Positions 24,580 to 32,903 of a stretch of DNA of 64,000 bases are shown here, in pieces. Made by a program: the position numbers and the translations under genes. The notes below the pieces were generated by a model that ran no database searches, was not told the DNA's origin, and saw only the letters and a list, made by a program, of their open reading frames with translations. Position 1 is the first letter of the stretch. Every line of letters begins with the position of its first letter. The DNA lies in contig CAYNSX010000007.1 of the NCBI GenBank assembly GCA_964400165.1, forward strand, positions 1-64,000. The letters run 5' to 3'. The stretch comes from CAYNSX01 sp964400165 (lineage in GTDB: Bacteria; Armatimonadota; Hebobacteria; CAYNSX01).

Positions 24580-26001
24580 TCATTTGTGGACAGCGTGTCC
24601 CGCGGCATCGGCCACGGCCTCGGCGAACGCCTCGCTCAAGGTCGGGTGGGCAAAGATGACGCGGTCAATCTGGTCGGCGGTCAGGCCGGCGGTGACGGCG
24701 AGCGTGGCCTGCGCGATCAGGTCGGTGGTTTCCGGCCCGAGCATTTGTACCCCCACAATGCGGCCGTCGTCCTTCCGCAGGACGACTTTCACCAGCCCCT
24801 CGATTTCGCCGATGGCCACCGCCTTCGAGTTGGCGCGGAAGAGGAAGCGCCCCACTTTCGTGTCGAGGCCCTGCGCCGCCGCCTGCGCCTCATTGAGGCC
24901 GACGCTGGCGACCTCGGGCAGACAGAAGACGGGGCCGGGCACGGCAGTGTAATCGGAGCGCGACGGCTTGCCGGTGACATTCCAGGCCGCGGTCTTGCCT
25001 TCGGCGGAGGCGAGGTGGGCGAGTTGCGGGTGGCGGTCGAGGCCTTCGACCTGAACGGCATCGCCGAAGGCGTAGACGCCCTCGGCGCTCGATTGCATCG
25101 TGTCGCTGACGCGGATATAGCCCCGCGGGTCGGCGGTGACGCCGGCGGCGTCGAGGCCGAGGTCTTTGGTGTTCGGCCCGCGGCCGACGCCGAGCAGGAC
25201 GAGATCGCCGTGCAGGCGCTGCTCGCCGGTCTTGGTTTCGCAGACGACGGCGCGACCAGCGCCATCGGCAACGATTTCTTTCACCTTCACTTCGGTCAGG
25301 ATGTTGACGCCGAGTTTCTTCATCGCCCGGGCGAGCGCCTCGGCGATTTCGGCGTCCTCGTAGGGCAGCACCTGCGGCATCACTTCGACGACATGCACCT
25401 CGGTGCCGAGCGCATTGAAGTACGAGGCGTATTCGAGGCCGACGGCGCCGGCGCCGATGATGACGATGCTGTCGGGCGCGTCAGCAAGAGTGACCAGGTC
25501 ATCGCTGGTGACGACTTCCTTGGCGTCGGCGCCCGGGATGGGCAGGCGGTTCGCCACGGAGCCGGGCGCGAGGAAAATGTGCTTGGCGTTGACGCCGACC
25601 GTGCCGGCATCCGTTTTCACTTCGATGGCGGTGCGGCTGGTGAGGCGGCCGCGGCCGCGAAGCACTTCAACGCCATGGCGCTTCATCAGGCCGGCGATGC
25701 CCTGGCGGAACTGGTTCACGACGCGGTCTTTACGCGCGACGATGGCGCCGAGGTCGAAGCCGCCGCCCTCGTACTGCAGGCCGAACTCGCCGGCGCGTTC
25801 CATCAGGTGCAGCAGCTGGCCGGAACGGAGGAAGGTCTTGGATGGAATGCAGCCGAGGTTGAGGCAGGTGCCGCCCAGTTCCGACTCCTCGATGAGCGTC
25901 ACGCTGGCGCCGCGTTGCGCGGCGACAATTGCCGCCACATAGCCGCCCGGGCCCGCGCCGATGACGGCGAGGTCGCGTGGGGCAGACTGCGCGGCGGACA
26001 C
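24580..26001 (-). CDS. lpdA: dihydrolipoyl dehydrogenase (E3)
   Basis: FAD enzyme that reoxidises dihydrolipoyl groups of 2-oxoacid dehydrogenase or glycine-cleavage complexes with NAD+. It is 473 aa from GTG 26001 with GGGAG eleven bases upstream. Motifs: FAD-binding DLAVIGAGPGGYVAAIVAAQ, redox-active disulfide GGTCLNLGCIPSK, NAD-binding IVIIGAGAVGLEYASYFN, second FAD contact VYAFGDAVQ, and the C-terminal base AHPTLSEAFAEA (His and Glu). All catalytic residues are present. No E1/E2 genes are near, so it is a stand-alone locus. A -10-like TATTAT lies at 26077-26072 on this strand, overlapping the divergent -10 box. Confidence 0.94.
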   Translation of the reverse strand: MSAAQSAPRDLAVIGAGPGGYVAAIVAAQRGASVTLIEESELGGTCLNLGCIPSKTFLRSGQLLHLMERAGEFGLQYEGGGFDLGAIVARKDRVVNQFRQGIAGLMKRHGVEVLRGRGRLTSRTAIEVKTDAGTVGVNAKHIFLAPGSVANRLPIPGADAKEVVTSDDLVTLADAPDSIVIIGAGAVGLEYASYFNALGTEVHVVEVMPQVLPYEDAEIAEALARAMKKLGVNILTEVKVKEIVADGAGRAVVCETKTGEQRLHGDLVLLGVGRGPNTKDLGLDAAGVTADPRGYIRVSDTMQSSAEGVYAFGDAVQVEGLDRHPQLAHLASAEGKTAAWNVTGKPSRSDYTAVPGPVFCLPEVASVGLNEAQAAAQGLDTKVGRFLFRANSKAVAIGEIEGLVKVVLRKDDGRIVGVQMLGPETTDLIAQATLAVTAGLTADQIDRVIFAHPTLSEAFAEAVADAAGHAVHK

Positions 26002-26069
26002 GGTGTGGTGGTCTCCCGAGGTTTCCAGCGAGACGCCAGCCCGGCGGACAGCGCAGGGCCGCGGACGGT

Positions 26070-26105
26070 TATAATACCAAAGTGGCTGGGGGCGGTGAAC
26101 CGCCC
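26070..26105 (+). promoter_or_regulatory. -10 box and 5'-UTR hairpin upstream of a membrane-protein/yebC operon
   Basis: TATAAT at 26070-26075 is followed by a 6-bp stem GGGCGG (26090-26095)/CCGCCC (26100-26105) with a TGAA loop, in the leader 15 bases before the ATG at 26121. Read on the other strand the same box gives TATTAT for lpdA. Confidence 0.45.
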
Positions 26106-26120
26106 ATCTCACATCGGACG

Positions 26121-26702
26121 ATGACGACCGACCCAAAGACAACCAAGAGCGGCCTGGGCTTTGACCGCTACACGCTCAACCCCGTGGACCTGGCGGAGAC
26201 GCCGGACAAGCACGCTGGGGTGCGGCGCGCGGTCACCGTCCTGCTGGGCCTCATCATTGTGGCGACTGTGGGCTACATCCTGTGGCGAGCGTTCCAACAA
26301 CGACCGCCGACGGGGCCAGCAGCGCAGCAATTCCTGGCCAGTCTGGCCAGCGAGAACCAGGCGACTGCCAAATATGTCGAGAAGGCCGAGTTCGAAAGCC
26401 CGATCCGGCTGCGGCTGTATTTCGACCGCGAGGTGTGGGACGACGCCCAAAGCGACTATCGCCCCATTGCGGACCGGGAACTGCGCGATGCGTTCCTGGC
26501 GGCGATGCAGGCGTTCAAAGTTTTTGCGCCGGGCCGGCAACTGAAGATCCTCGGGTATCAGGGTCTTGCGCATGTGGGTGAGGCCGAGTATTTCCCCGGC
26601 ACGGACCTCATCAATATCCGCACCCCCGAGTCGGAGCAGTCGGTGCAAGAGCAGGCCGGCGAAGGCGCGCCCGAGGGAATGCCGGGGAGCGACGGACACT
26701 AA
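26121..26702 (+). CDS. single-pass membrane protein with extracytoplasmic domain, unknown function
   Basis: A 193-aa protein: a ~35-residue polar N-terminus (FDRYTLNPVDLAETPDKHAG), one membrane helix (VTVLLGLIIVATVGYILW), then a ~120-residue extracytoplasmic domain. That domain contains FESPIRLRLYFDREVWDDAQ and AEYFPGTDLINIRTPE, and ends in an acidic, Gly-rich tail. I do not recognise the family. It precedes yebC by only 2 bp and shares its promoter, so it may be linked to YebC function or simply cotranscribed. The start ATG has no good Shine-Dalgarno and lies behind a hairpin in the leader. The open frame upstream to 25977 is antisense to lpdA. Confidence 0.65.
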   Translation: MTTDPKTTKSGLGFDRYTLNPVDLAETPDKHAGVRRAVTVLLGLIIVATVGYILWRAFQQRPPTGPAAQQFLASLASENQATAKYVEKAEFESPIRLRLYFDREVWDDAQSDYRPIADRELRDAFLAAMQAFKVFAPGRQLKILGYQGLAHVGEAEYFPGTDLINIRTPESEQSVQEQAGEGAPEGMPGSDGH

Positions 26703-26704
26703 CG

Positions 26705-27448
26705 ATGGCCGGCCACTCCAAATGGCACAACATCAAGATTCGCAAGGGCAAGCAAGATGCCCAGCGCTCGCGGATGTTCACGCGCTATGCGCGGGAGATC
26801 ATCGTGGCGGCGAAGTCGGGCGGCGATATCAATGCCAATGCGCGCCTGCGCATGGCGGTGGAAACCGCCCGCTCCGGCGGGATGGGCAAGGACGCCATCG
26901 AGCGCAACATCAAGAAGGGCACCGGGGAGTGGGAGAGCGAGTCGTATGAGGAAGCCACCTTCGAGGGCTACGGGCCGGGCGGCGTCGCGGTGATGGCGGC
27001 CATTCTGACCGACAACCGGCGGCGCACCATCGGGGACCTGCGCACGCTGTTCGGGCGCAACGGCGGCTCGCCAGGCGACGCGGGGAGCGTGGCGTGGATG
27101 TTTTCGAACAAGGGCATTGTCCTGATTCCCGCAGGCGAGGCCGACCAGGACCGGGTGCTCGATATCGCGGTGGAGGCCGGGGCGGAGGATGTCGTGGAAG
27201 ATGCGGGTGTGCTCGAAGTGCGGACACCGCCGGGGGCGCTGGAGGCGGTGCGGGCGGCGCTGCAGTCGCACGGCATTCCGATCACCAGCGCGGAACTGAC
27301 GATGGTGCCGCAAACGACGGTGCGGCTCGAGGGGCGGGAAGCGGAGCAGTGCCTGCGGCTGATGGAGGCGCTGGAAGACTACCCGGATGTGCAGCAAGTG
27401 TTCGCCAACTTCGACCTGCCGGAAGAGTTGTTGGAGGCGGCGGCGTAG
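26705..27448 (+). CDS. yebC: YebC/PmpR family protein (TACO1-like)
   Basis: A cytoplasmic protein of the YebC/TACO1 family, described as a transcriptional regulator in some bacteria and as a ribosome-associated factor that eases translation of proline stretches in others. It is 247 aa, the usual length. The family start MAGHSKWHNIKIRKGKQDA, the motif GGDINANARLRMAVETAR, the GYGPGGVAVMAAILTDNRRR core and the C-terminal DVQQVFANFDLPEE are all present. In many genomes yebC is followed by ruvC; here it is followed by a convergent gene instead. The start is 2 bp after the stop of the upstream membrane-protein gene. Confidence 0.95.
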   Translation: MAGHSKWHNIKIRKGKQDAQRSRMFTRYAREIIVAAKSGGDINANARLRMAVETARSGGMGKDAIERNIKKGTGEWESESYEEATFEGYGPGGVAVMAAILTDNRRRTIGDLRTLFGRNGGSPGDAGSVAWMFSNKGIVLIPAGEADQDRVLDIAVEAGAEDVVEDAGVLEVRTPPGALEAVRAALQSHGIPITSAELTMVPQTTVRLEGREAEQCLRLMEALEDYPDVQQVFANFDLPEELLEAAA

Positions 27449-27460
27449 TCAGAAAGCGAT

Positions 27461-28216
27461 TCAGGCAGCGGCAGGCGGTGAAGTGATCTTGCGCCCCATG
27501 CGGCGCCGACGGACAAGCATCACGGCGATCCCAATCAGCGCCGCCACCGAAAACACCCACATTGCAGTCTGTCCGATGAGGCAACTTTTGCTGCCGGGCA
27601 ACGACGAGTTCAGGTGGTTCTCAACGGCGAATGCCTGGCCGGTGCTCGCATCGAGACTGACGCGGACAAATTCATCAGTGGAACCCCCGCGGGTGGCAGT
27701 AGGTCGCCCGGTAACGACCCACTCGCCGCCTTCACGGCCTGTGCTACTGGCAGGGTGCAGGACCACGCTGGTCAGTTCGAGGGTTGGAGTGTCCGTTCCG
27801 AGATCATCGAACAACCCACGGGTGATGTTCTCTGCAGCCGCTTGTTCGAAGGTTACCTGCGACGAGCGCGGTATTCCGGGCGATGAACGAGTCACGGACG
27901 AGAACCGAACGACCTCACCGTATGGCATCGAATGGATGCGCTTCGGCACGCGCACGAAGACGGAGTCGCCGTCCTTGTACCGCACATGCCAGCAAGTCTC
28001 GCAGAGTGCCAGCATTTGCGTGACGACTGGGTCGGTGGGTGCAAAACCACCGTGCACCGCGCGGTAGAACTGGTCTGCCACAATCCTGGCGGCCAAATCC
28101 GGCGTGGGTATGAGGCACGCGAGCGCGGATTGAAGCGGCAGGAGCGCCAGCAGCGTGAGCAGACCCAGAGAAGTGGCACGCTGACAGAGCCCTGGCAGCG
28201 GCGCTCGGCTTCGCAT
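27461..28216 (-). CDS. exported, C-terminally membrane-anchored protein of unknown function
   Basis: A 251-aa protein with a signal peptide (SLGLLTLLALLPLQSALA) and a C-terminal membrane helix (MWVFSVAALIGIAVMLV) followed by RRRRMGR, a sorting- or stop-transfer-like tail. Between them is a ~170-residue domain with two Cys (CETC) and a PepSY-like strand pattern near TDEFVRVSLDASTGQAFAV. I do not recognise a family. It starts 8 bp after glmS, with GGGGAG overlapping the glmS stop, so it is a fifth gene of the cdaA-ybbR-glmM-glmS operon. It is convergent with yebC. An envelope role connected with cell-wall precursor supply is an inference from position only. Confidence 0.7.
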   Translation of the reverse strand: MRSRAPLPGLCQRATSLGLLTLLALLPLQSALACLIPTPDLAARIVADQFYRAVHGGFAPTDPVVTQMLALCETCWHVRYKDGDSVFVRVPKRIHSMPYGEVVRFSSVTRSSPGIPRSSQVTFEQAAAENITRGLFDDLGTDTPTLELTSVVLHPASSTGREGGEWVVTGRPTATRGGSTDEFVRVSLDASTGQAFAVENHLNSSLPGSKSCLIGQTAMWVFSVAALIGIAVMLVRRRRMGRKITSPPAAA

Positions 28217-28223
28217 CGCTCCC

Positions 28224-30053
28224 CTACTCCACCGTCACGCTTTTCGCCAGGTTGCGGGGTTGGTCGACATCGCGGTGGTTGAGGTCGGCGCAGTGATAGG
28301 CGAAGAGTTGCAGCGGAATGGCGGCGAGAATGGGCGACAGCATCTCCGGACACTCGGGGATGGAGATGACATGGTCGGCGAGCCGCGGCAGCAGCGTGTC
28401 GCCCTCGAAGCCGACGGCGATGACTTCGCCGCCGCGGGCGCGCACCTGCTCGATATTGGAAATAATCTTGTCGTAGGTCTTGCCTCGCGGGGCGACGACG
28501 ATGGTCGGGCAGTCGCCGGTGACGAGCGCGATGGGGCCGTGCTTCATTTCGCCGGCGGCGTAGCCCTCGGCGTGCTGATAGGAGATTTCCTTGAGTTTCA
28601 GGGCGCCTTCGAGGGCGGACGGGTAATTGACGCCGCGGCCGAGGTAGAGCAGGTCGCGGCGGTCGGCGTACTTCTCGGCGATTTCGCGGATGGCCTCGGA
28701 ACTGCCGAGGGTGATTTCGACCAGGTCGGGGAGGTGGCGCAACGCGTCAAGGAGCGCTGCCGCCTCGGTGTCGGGGAGCGTGCCGCGCACCTGGCCGAAG
28801 TGGATGGCGAGCAGCGTCAGAACGGCCAACTGGGTGGTGTATGCCTTCGTCGAGGCGACGGCGATTTCGGGGCCGGCGTAGGTGAAGATGGGCGCGCTCA
28901 CTTCGCGCGCCACGGAACTGCCGAGGACATTGGTGATACCGATGAGCGTGGCGCCGCGCTCGCCGACCAGGCGCATCGCGGACAGCGTGTCGGCGGTCTC
29001 ACCCGACTGGCTGATGACGATGCCGATGGTGCGGTCGTCCACGACCGGGTCGCGGTAGCGCAATTCGGAAGCGACATCGATCTCGACGGGCAGCCGCGCC
29101 CACGACTCGAGCAGGTACTTGCCGACGAGGCCGGCGTGATAGGCCGTGCCGCAGGCGATGATGACGACACGGTTGCACTGGCGAATCGTCTCTGGGTCGA
29201 GGGTGACTTCGCTAAAGTCCACGGTCGTGGCGCCCGGACGCAGACGGCCGCGCAGACTCTCGCGCAGGACGCGCGGCTGCTCGTTGATTTCCTTCAGCAT
29301 GAAGTGCTTGAAGCCGCCCTTCTCGGCCATCACCATATCCCAATCGGACTCGAAGACTTCCTTAACGACGGCATTGCCGTCGAAGTCTTCGACGCGCACG
29401 GTCTCGGGCGTGAGGACGGCGAGTTCGCGGTTCTTCAGAATCTGGTAGCGGCGCGTGTAGGGCAGCAACGCGGTGGTATCGGAGGCGAGGAAGTTTTCGT
29501 CTTTGCCGAGGCCGACAAGCAGCGGGCTGTCCTGGCGGACGGCGACAAGCGTCTGCGGGTGGTCGCGGTGGATGATGGCGAGCGCGAACGAGCCCTCGAG
29601 TTCGTTGACCGCCTCGCGCACCGCGGCGGGGAAATCGCCGCGGTCTTTCGATTCGATCAGATGGGCGATGGTCTCGGTGTCGGTGTCGGATTCGAAGCGG
29701 TGACCCTCGGCCTTGAGGCGGTCGCGCAGGGCGCTGTAGTTCTCGATGATGCCGTTGTGGGCGACGGCGATGCGGCCTTCGCAGTCGGTGTGCGGGTGGG
29801 CGTTGACATCGGACGGCCGGCCGTGCGTGGCCCAGCGGGTGTGGCCGATGCCGATATAGCCCTGCAAATGCTTGCCCTGGAGTTGTTCGCGCAGCCGGCC
29901 GAGTTTGCCCTCGGCCTTTTCGATTTGCACCGTGCCGTTGGCGAGGAGGGCGACGCCCGCCGAATCGTAGCCGCGATATTCGAGGCGCTGCAGGGCGTCG
30001 AGCAAGAGCGTGATGCCGTCACGCCGACCGGTGAAGCCGACAATCCCGCACAT
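28224..30053 (-). CDS. glmS: glutamine-fructose-6-phosphate aminotransferase (isomerizing)
   Basis: Makes glucosamine-6-phosphate from fructose-6-phosphate and glutamine, the first step to UDP-GlcNAc. It is 609 aa from the ATG at 30053, so that Cys2 is the glutaminase nucleophile (MCGIVGFTG). The glutaminase domain shows RLEYRGYDSAGVAL and GHTRWATHGRPSDVNAHPH; two SIS domains follow (ACGTAYHAGLVGKYLLES and LYLGRGVNYPSALEGALKLK, LKEISYQHAEGYAAGEMKHG). The C-terminus is NLAKSVTVE, the normal end carrying the DxPRNLAKSVTVE motif. The start is 1 bp after the glmM stop. No glmS riboswitch core is evident in the one-base gap; control is presumably through the operon promoter. Confidence 0.97.
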   Translation of the reverse strand: MCGIVGFTGRRDGITLLLDALQRLEYRGYDSAGVALLANGTVQIEKAEGKLGRLREQLQGKHLQGYIGIGHTRWATHGRPSDVNAHPHTDCEGRIAVAHNGIIENYSALRDRLKAEGHRFESDTDTETIAHLIESKDRGDFPAAVREAVNELEGSFALAIIHRDHPQTLVAVRQDSPLLVGLGKDENFLASDTTALLPYTRRYQILKNRELAVLTPETVRVEDFDGNAVVKEVFESDWDMVMAEKGGFKHFMLKEINEQPRVLRESLRGRLRPGATTVDFSEVTLDPETIRQCNRVVIIACGTAYHAGLVGKYLLESWARLPVEIDVASELRYRDPVVDDRTIGIVISQSGETADTLSAMRLVGERGATLIGITNVLGSSVAREVSAPIFTYAGPEIAVASTKAYTTQLAVLTLLAIHFGQVRGTLPDTEAAALLDALRHLPDLVEITLGSSEAIREIAEKYADRRDLLYLGRGVNYPSALEGALKLKEISYQHAEGYAAGEMKHGPIALVTGDCPTIVVAPRGKTYDKIISNIEQVRARGGEVIAVGFEGDTLLPRLADHVISIPECPEMLSPILAAIPLQLFAYHCADLNHRDVDQPRNLAKSVTVE

Positions 30054-30054
30054 C

Positions 30055-31386
30055 CTAGGGTCCTCCCAACTCGCGAGCGACCACCCGCTCCAGCCGCTCG
30101 GCGAGGGCCTCGATGGTTTCCCGGCTCTCGCCCTCAATCATAATCCGAATCCGGGGTTCTGTCCCCGACGCCCGCACCAGCAACCGCCCGGCGCCCCCCA
30201 GTTCTGCCTCGGCGTCAGCGATAGCCTGGGCGATGGCGGCGTTGATTTCCCAGCCATCTCGGGAATGCACCGGCACGGACCGCAACACTTGCGGCGCCTG
30301 TTGCACGACGGCGGCGAGTTCCGAAAGGGGTTTACCCGTTTCGCGCATCACCGCCAGCACTTTGAGCGCGGTGAGCAGGCCGTCACCGGTGGTGGCATGG
30401 CGGCGAAAGATGACATGGCCAGACGGTTCGCCGCCGAGCTGGGCGCCGGTGGCGACCATCCGCTCCCAAACATAGCGGTCGCCGACGGGGGCGCGTTCGA
30501 GGCGCTTGCCGAGCGCGGTGAGGGCGCGTTCGAGGCCGAGGTTGCTCATCACCGTGCCGACGACGGTGTGCTCGGCGGCGGCCTCGGGGTCGTGGGCGGC
30601 GATGAGGCCGAGGATGTGGTCGCCGTCGACGGGACGGCCGCGCTCGTCGCAGAGGAGGCAGCGGTCGGCGTCGCCGTCGAGGGTGACGCCGGCCTGCGCG
30701 CCGGTCTTCGTCACGGCGGAGGCGACGACCTCGGGGTGCAGCGACCCGCAGCCGGCGTTGATGTTCGTGCCGTCAGGGGTGGTATTGAGCGCGGTGAGGT
30801 CGGCGCCGAGTTGCGCGAAGAGTGTCGGGCCAACTCGGAAAGCGGCGCCGTTGGCGAAGTCGGCGACGACGCGCAGCCCGGCGAGCCCGGCCGGACAGCA
30901 CGCCGCCAAGTGTGCGACATACCGCGCCTCGGCGTCGTCGCAGCCGCGCACCGCGCCGCGGGCGCCGCCGGCGGGCGGATGCCCGACGGAGGCGAGCGCG
31001 GCCTCGATGGCGTCCTCCTGCGCTTCGGAGAGTTTCGTGCCGTCGCGAGTGAGGAACTTGATGCCGTTGTCTTCGGCGGGGTTGTGCGAAGCGGAAATGA
31101 CAACTCCGAGCCCGGCGCCGAGCGTGCGCGTCAGATAGGCGACAGCGGCGGTCGGGAATACGCCGGCGCGGACGGCGTCGACTCCCATCTCGTTGAATCC
31201 GGCGACAAGCGCGGTTTCGAGCATTTCGCCGGACACGCGCGTGTCACGCCCGACGAGCGCGCTGCGGGAAGCATCACCCCAATGCCAGGCGAGCGTGGCA
31301 GCGCGAGCCAGACGCTGTGCAAGGTCGGCGGTCAGGTCCCGTCCGGCGACACCGCGCACGCCGTCGGTACCAAACAGCCGGGGCAT
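30055..31386 (-). CDS. glmM: phosphoglucosamine mutase
   Basis: Converts glucosamine-6-phosphate to glucosamine-1-phosphate. It is 443 aa, the normal length. The N-terminal LFGTDGVRGVAG, the phosphoserine active site VISASHNPAEDNGIKF, the metal loop LDGDADRCLLCDERG and the sugar-binding GEPSGHVIFRRHATTGDGL are complete, and the C-terminal phosphate-binding RASGTEPRIRIMIEGE is present. Its ATG shares one base with the ybbR stop (TGATG), so translation is coupled. In Firmicutes CdaA binds and regulates with GlmM; the same gene order here suggests the same partnership, as an inference. Confidence 0.97.
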   Translation of the reverse strand: MPRLFGTDGVRGVAGRDLTADLAQRLARAATLAWHWGDASRSALVGRDTRVSGEMLETALVAGFNEMGVDAVRAGVFPTAAVAYLTRTLGAGLGVVISASHNPAEDNGIKFLTRDGTKLSEAQEDAIEAALASVGHPPAGGARGAVRGCDDAEARYVAHLAACCPAGLAGLRVVADFANGAAFRVGPTLFAQLGADLTALNTTPDGTNINAGCGSLHPEVVASAVTKTGAQAGVTLDGDADRCLLCDERGRPVDGDHILGLIAAHDPEAAAEHTVVGTVMSNLGLERALTALGKRLERAPVGDRYVWERMVATGAQLGGEPSGHVIFRRHATTGDGLLTALKVLAVMRETGKPLSELAAVVQQAPQVLRSVPVHSRDGWEINAAIAQAIADAEAELGGAGRLLVRASGTEPRIRIMIEGESRETIEALAERLERVVARELGGP

Positions 31387-31853
31387 CAGTCTCCGTCGCC
31401 GGTGCGATTGGCGGCGGGCAGGCGCTGGGCCAGCGGCCGCACGACCAGAGTGACCCGCACGCGCGGCTCACCGATGACGGACATCTTGTCGGGGACGACG
31501 AGGAGCGCGTCCGTCTCGCGTTCGCCGCGGATGTTGGTGAGCGAAATGGGCTGCGTGTAGACGACGGAGAGGCGCTGCAAATCCTTTTCGGCGCCGGAGA
31601 GAACGACCACCGTCGGCTGCGTGCGAATGCCGACGAGTTCGAACCCGGCCATGGGCGCGCCTTGCACTTGCGGCAGCACCGGCACGGCACGGGCGAAGCG
31701 CCCCTCTTCGCCGAAGAGCGGCGCGCCCTGCATAGCGCCGACGGGGGCGCTCGCCGCCTGGCGGTTCATGTCCTCGCGCACGACCAGGACGAACCACAGG
31801 CCGACGGCGAGGGCGAGGGCGAGGAGTTTAAAGCCCAGGTTTCGATGCAGCAT
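31386..31853 (-). CDS. YbbR-like protein (CdaR), short form
   Basis: Membrane-anchored regulator of the diadenylate cyclase CdaA in Firmicutes. It is only 155 aa from the ATG at 31853: one membrane helix (NLGFKLLALALAVGLWFVLV), a linker, and what appears to be a single YbbR repeat (TQPTVVVLSGAEKDLQRLSV through TNIRGERETDALLVVP, ending VRVTLVVRPLAQRLPA). B. subtilis CdaR has four such repeats, so this is a reduced version. The gene overlaps cdaA by 26 bp and glmM by one base, so it sits in the classic order. The longer frame start at 32033 lies in cdaA and is rejected. Confidence 0.85.
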   Translation of the reverse strand: MLHRNLGFKLLALALAVGLWFVLVVREDMNRQAASAPVGAMQGAPLFGEEGRFARAVPVLPQVQGAPMAGFELVGIRTQPTVVVLSGAEKDLQRLSVVYTQPISLTNIRGERETDALLVVPDKMSVIGEPRVRVTLVVRPLAQRLPAANRTGDGD

Positions 31854-32697
31854 GGGTCCGCTTTCGGAGTGGGAAACGCAACCGCAACCGGCGGCGCGTG
31901 CGCTGGCCGGGCTGCAAAAGTGAGGTGAGGCGCTGGCGCAGGGTGTCGGTGGAGAGGCCGGCCCACATGCGGCCGTCCACGGTGAGCGAAATGCCGCCGG
32001 TCTCTTCAGAGACGACGATGACGACGGCGTCATTGTGCTCGCTCAAGCCGAGGGCGGCGCGGTGGCGCATCCCTTGCAGGCGACCGACGAAGGGGCGGTC
32101 GGTCATCGGCAGGGTGCAGCCGGCGGCGGCGATGCGGTCGCCGGAGACGATGACGGCGCCGTCGTGCAGGGGGCTGGGCGGATGGAAGATGCTTCGTAGC
32201 AAGTCGGCGGACAGGACGCCGTTGATCGGTTTGCCGGTGGCGATGACATCGCGCATCCCGACCGTGCGCTCCAGCGCCACCAGCGCGCCCATCCGGTCGC
32301 GGGAGGCGCGCTCGGCGAAATCAGTGAGTTCGTTCACGACGCGTTCAATATCCTCGTGGCGCAGGCGGCGGATGGCAGGCACCAGGAACTGGCCGCGCCC
32401 GAGTTGTTCCAACGCGGTGCGCAACTCGGGCTGAAACAGAATGACGAGAATGATGACCCCGGGGACGAGGGCGCGGTTGAGGACGAAATTGAGCGTTCCG
32501 AGCGACAGCCGCTCGGAGAGGAGCGTGAGCAGGAGCAGGACGCCGACGCCAGTGAGGAGTTGCACGGCCCGGGTGCCGCGGACAACCAGCAATAGGTAGT
32601 AGATGCCGACGGCGACGAGGCCGATGTCCACGAGCGACCACCACCCGTGTTCGGTGACACTACGGCTCGCGGCCTGCCAGAGTTCGGTCCAGTTCAT
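31828..32697 (-). CDS. cdaA: diadenylate cyclase CdaA (c-di-AMP synthase)
   Basis: Condenses two ATP to cyclic di-AMP at the cytoplasmic membrane; c-di-AMP controls potassium and osmolyte homeostasis and wall integrity. It is 289 aa from the ATG at 32697. Three N-terminal helices are visible (SLVDIGLVAVGIYYLLLVV, LLTGVGVLLLLTLLSERL, LVPGVIILVILFQPELR). The DAC domain follows with PPSPLHDGAVIVSGDRIAAA (DGA motif), MRHRAALGLSEHNDAVVIVV (RHR motif) and VSEETGGISL. All catalytic motifs are intact. It is the first gene of the cdaA-ybbR-glmM-glmS operon and has a good promoter 53 bp upstream. Confidence 0.95.
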   Translation of the reverse strand: MNWTELWQAASRSVTEHGWWSLVDIGLVAVGIYYLLLVVRGTRAVQLLTGVGVLLLLTLLSERLSLGTLNFVLNRALVPGVIILVILFQPELRTALEQLGRGQFLVPAIRRLRHEDIERVVNELTDFAERASRDRMGALVALERTVGMRDVIATGKPINGVLSADLLRSIFHPPSPLHDGAVIVSGDRIAAAGCTLPMTDRPFVGRLQGMRHRAALGLSEHNDAVVIVVSEETGGISLTVDGRMWAGLSTDTLRQRLTSLLQPGQRTRRRLRLRFPLRKRTHAASKPGL

Positions 32698-32749
32698 GTA
32701 CGGCTCCGGGTGCGGGAACAGGCGGCGTGCGGCGAAAACCCGACGCTTC

Positions 32750-32778
32750 AGTGTACCGGGCGCCCCGCGCAGGGTCAA
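32750..32778 (-). promoter_or_regulatory. promoter of the cdaA-ybbR-glmM-glmS operon
   Basis: TTGACC (32778-32773), 17 bp, TACACT (32755-32750) on the minus strand. Transcription would start near 32742, giving a ~45-nt leader before the cdaA ATG. Confidence 0.6.
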
Positions 32779-32903
32779 CGCGAGCCACATTCCGGGGCCG
32801 TGTTTCGCCCACGCCACAGCGATGTTCCACACGCGGACAGGGTGCGCCGCGCGGGCGGGTACGGTGGTCGCGTCGCTATGAACGACCAGGGGTTCCCTTC
32901 GCC

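Noticed and set aside
24574..26124. 516-codon open frame opposite lpdA
   Set aside because: It is an antisense shadow of a gene with all dihydrolipoyl dehydrogenase motifs.
30054..30137. Longer GlmS start
   Set aside because: GlmS needs Cys at position 2 after Met removal; only ATG 30053 gives this.
28224..30140. glmS ribozyme/riboswitch upstream of glmS
   Set aside because: Only one base separates glmM and glmS, leaving no room for the ~150-nt element.
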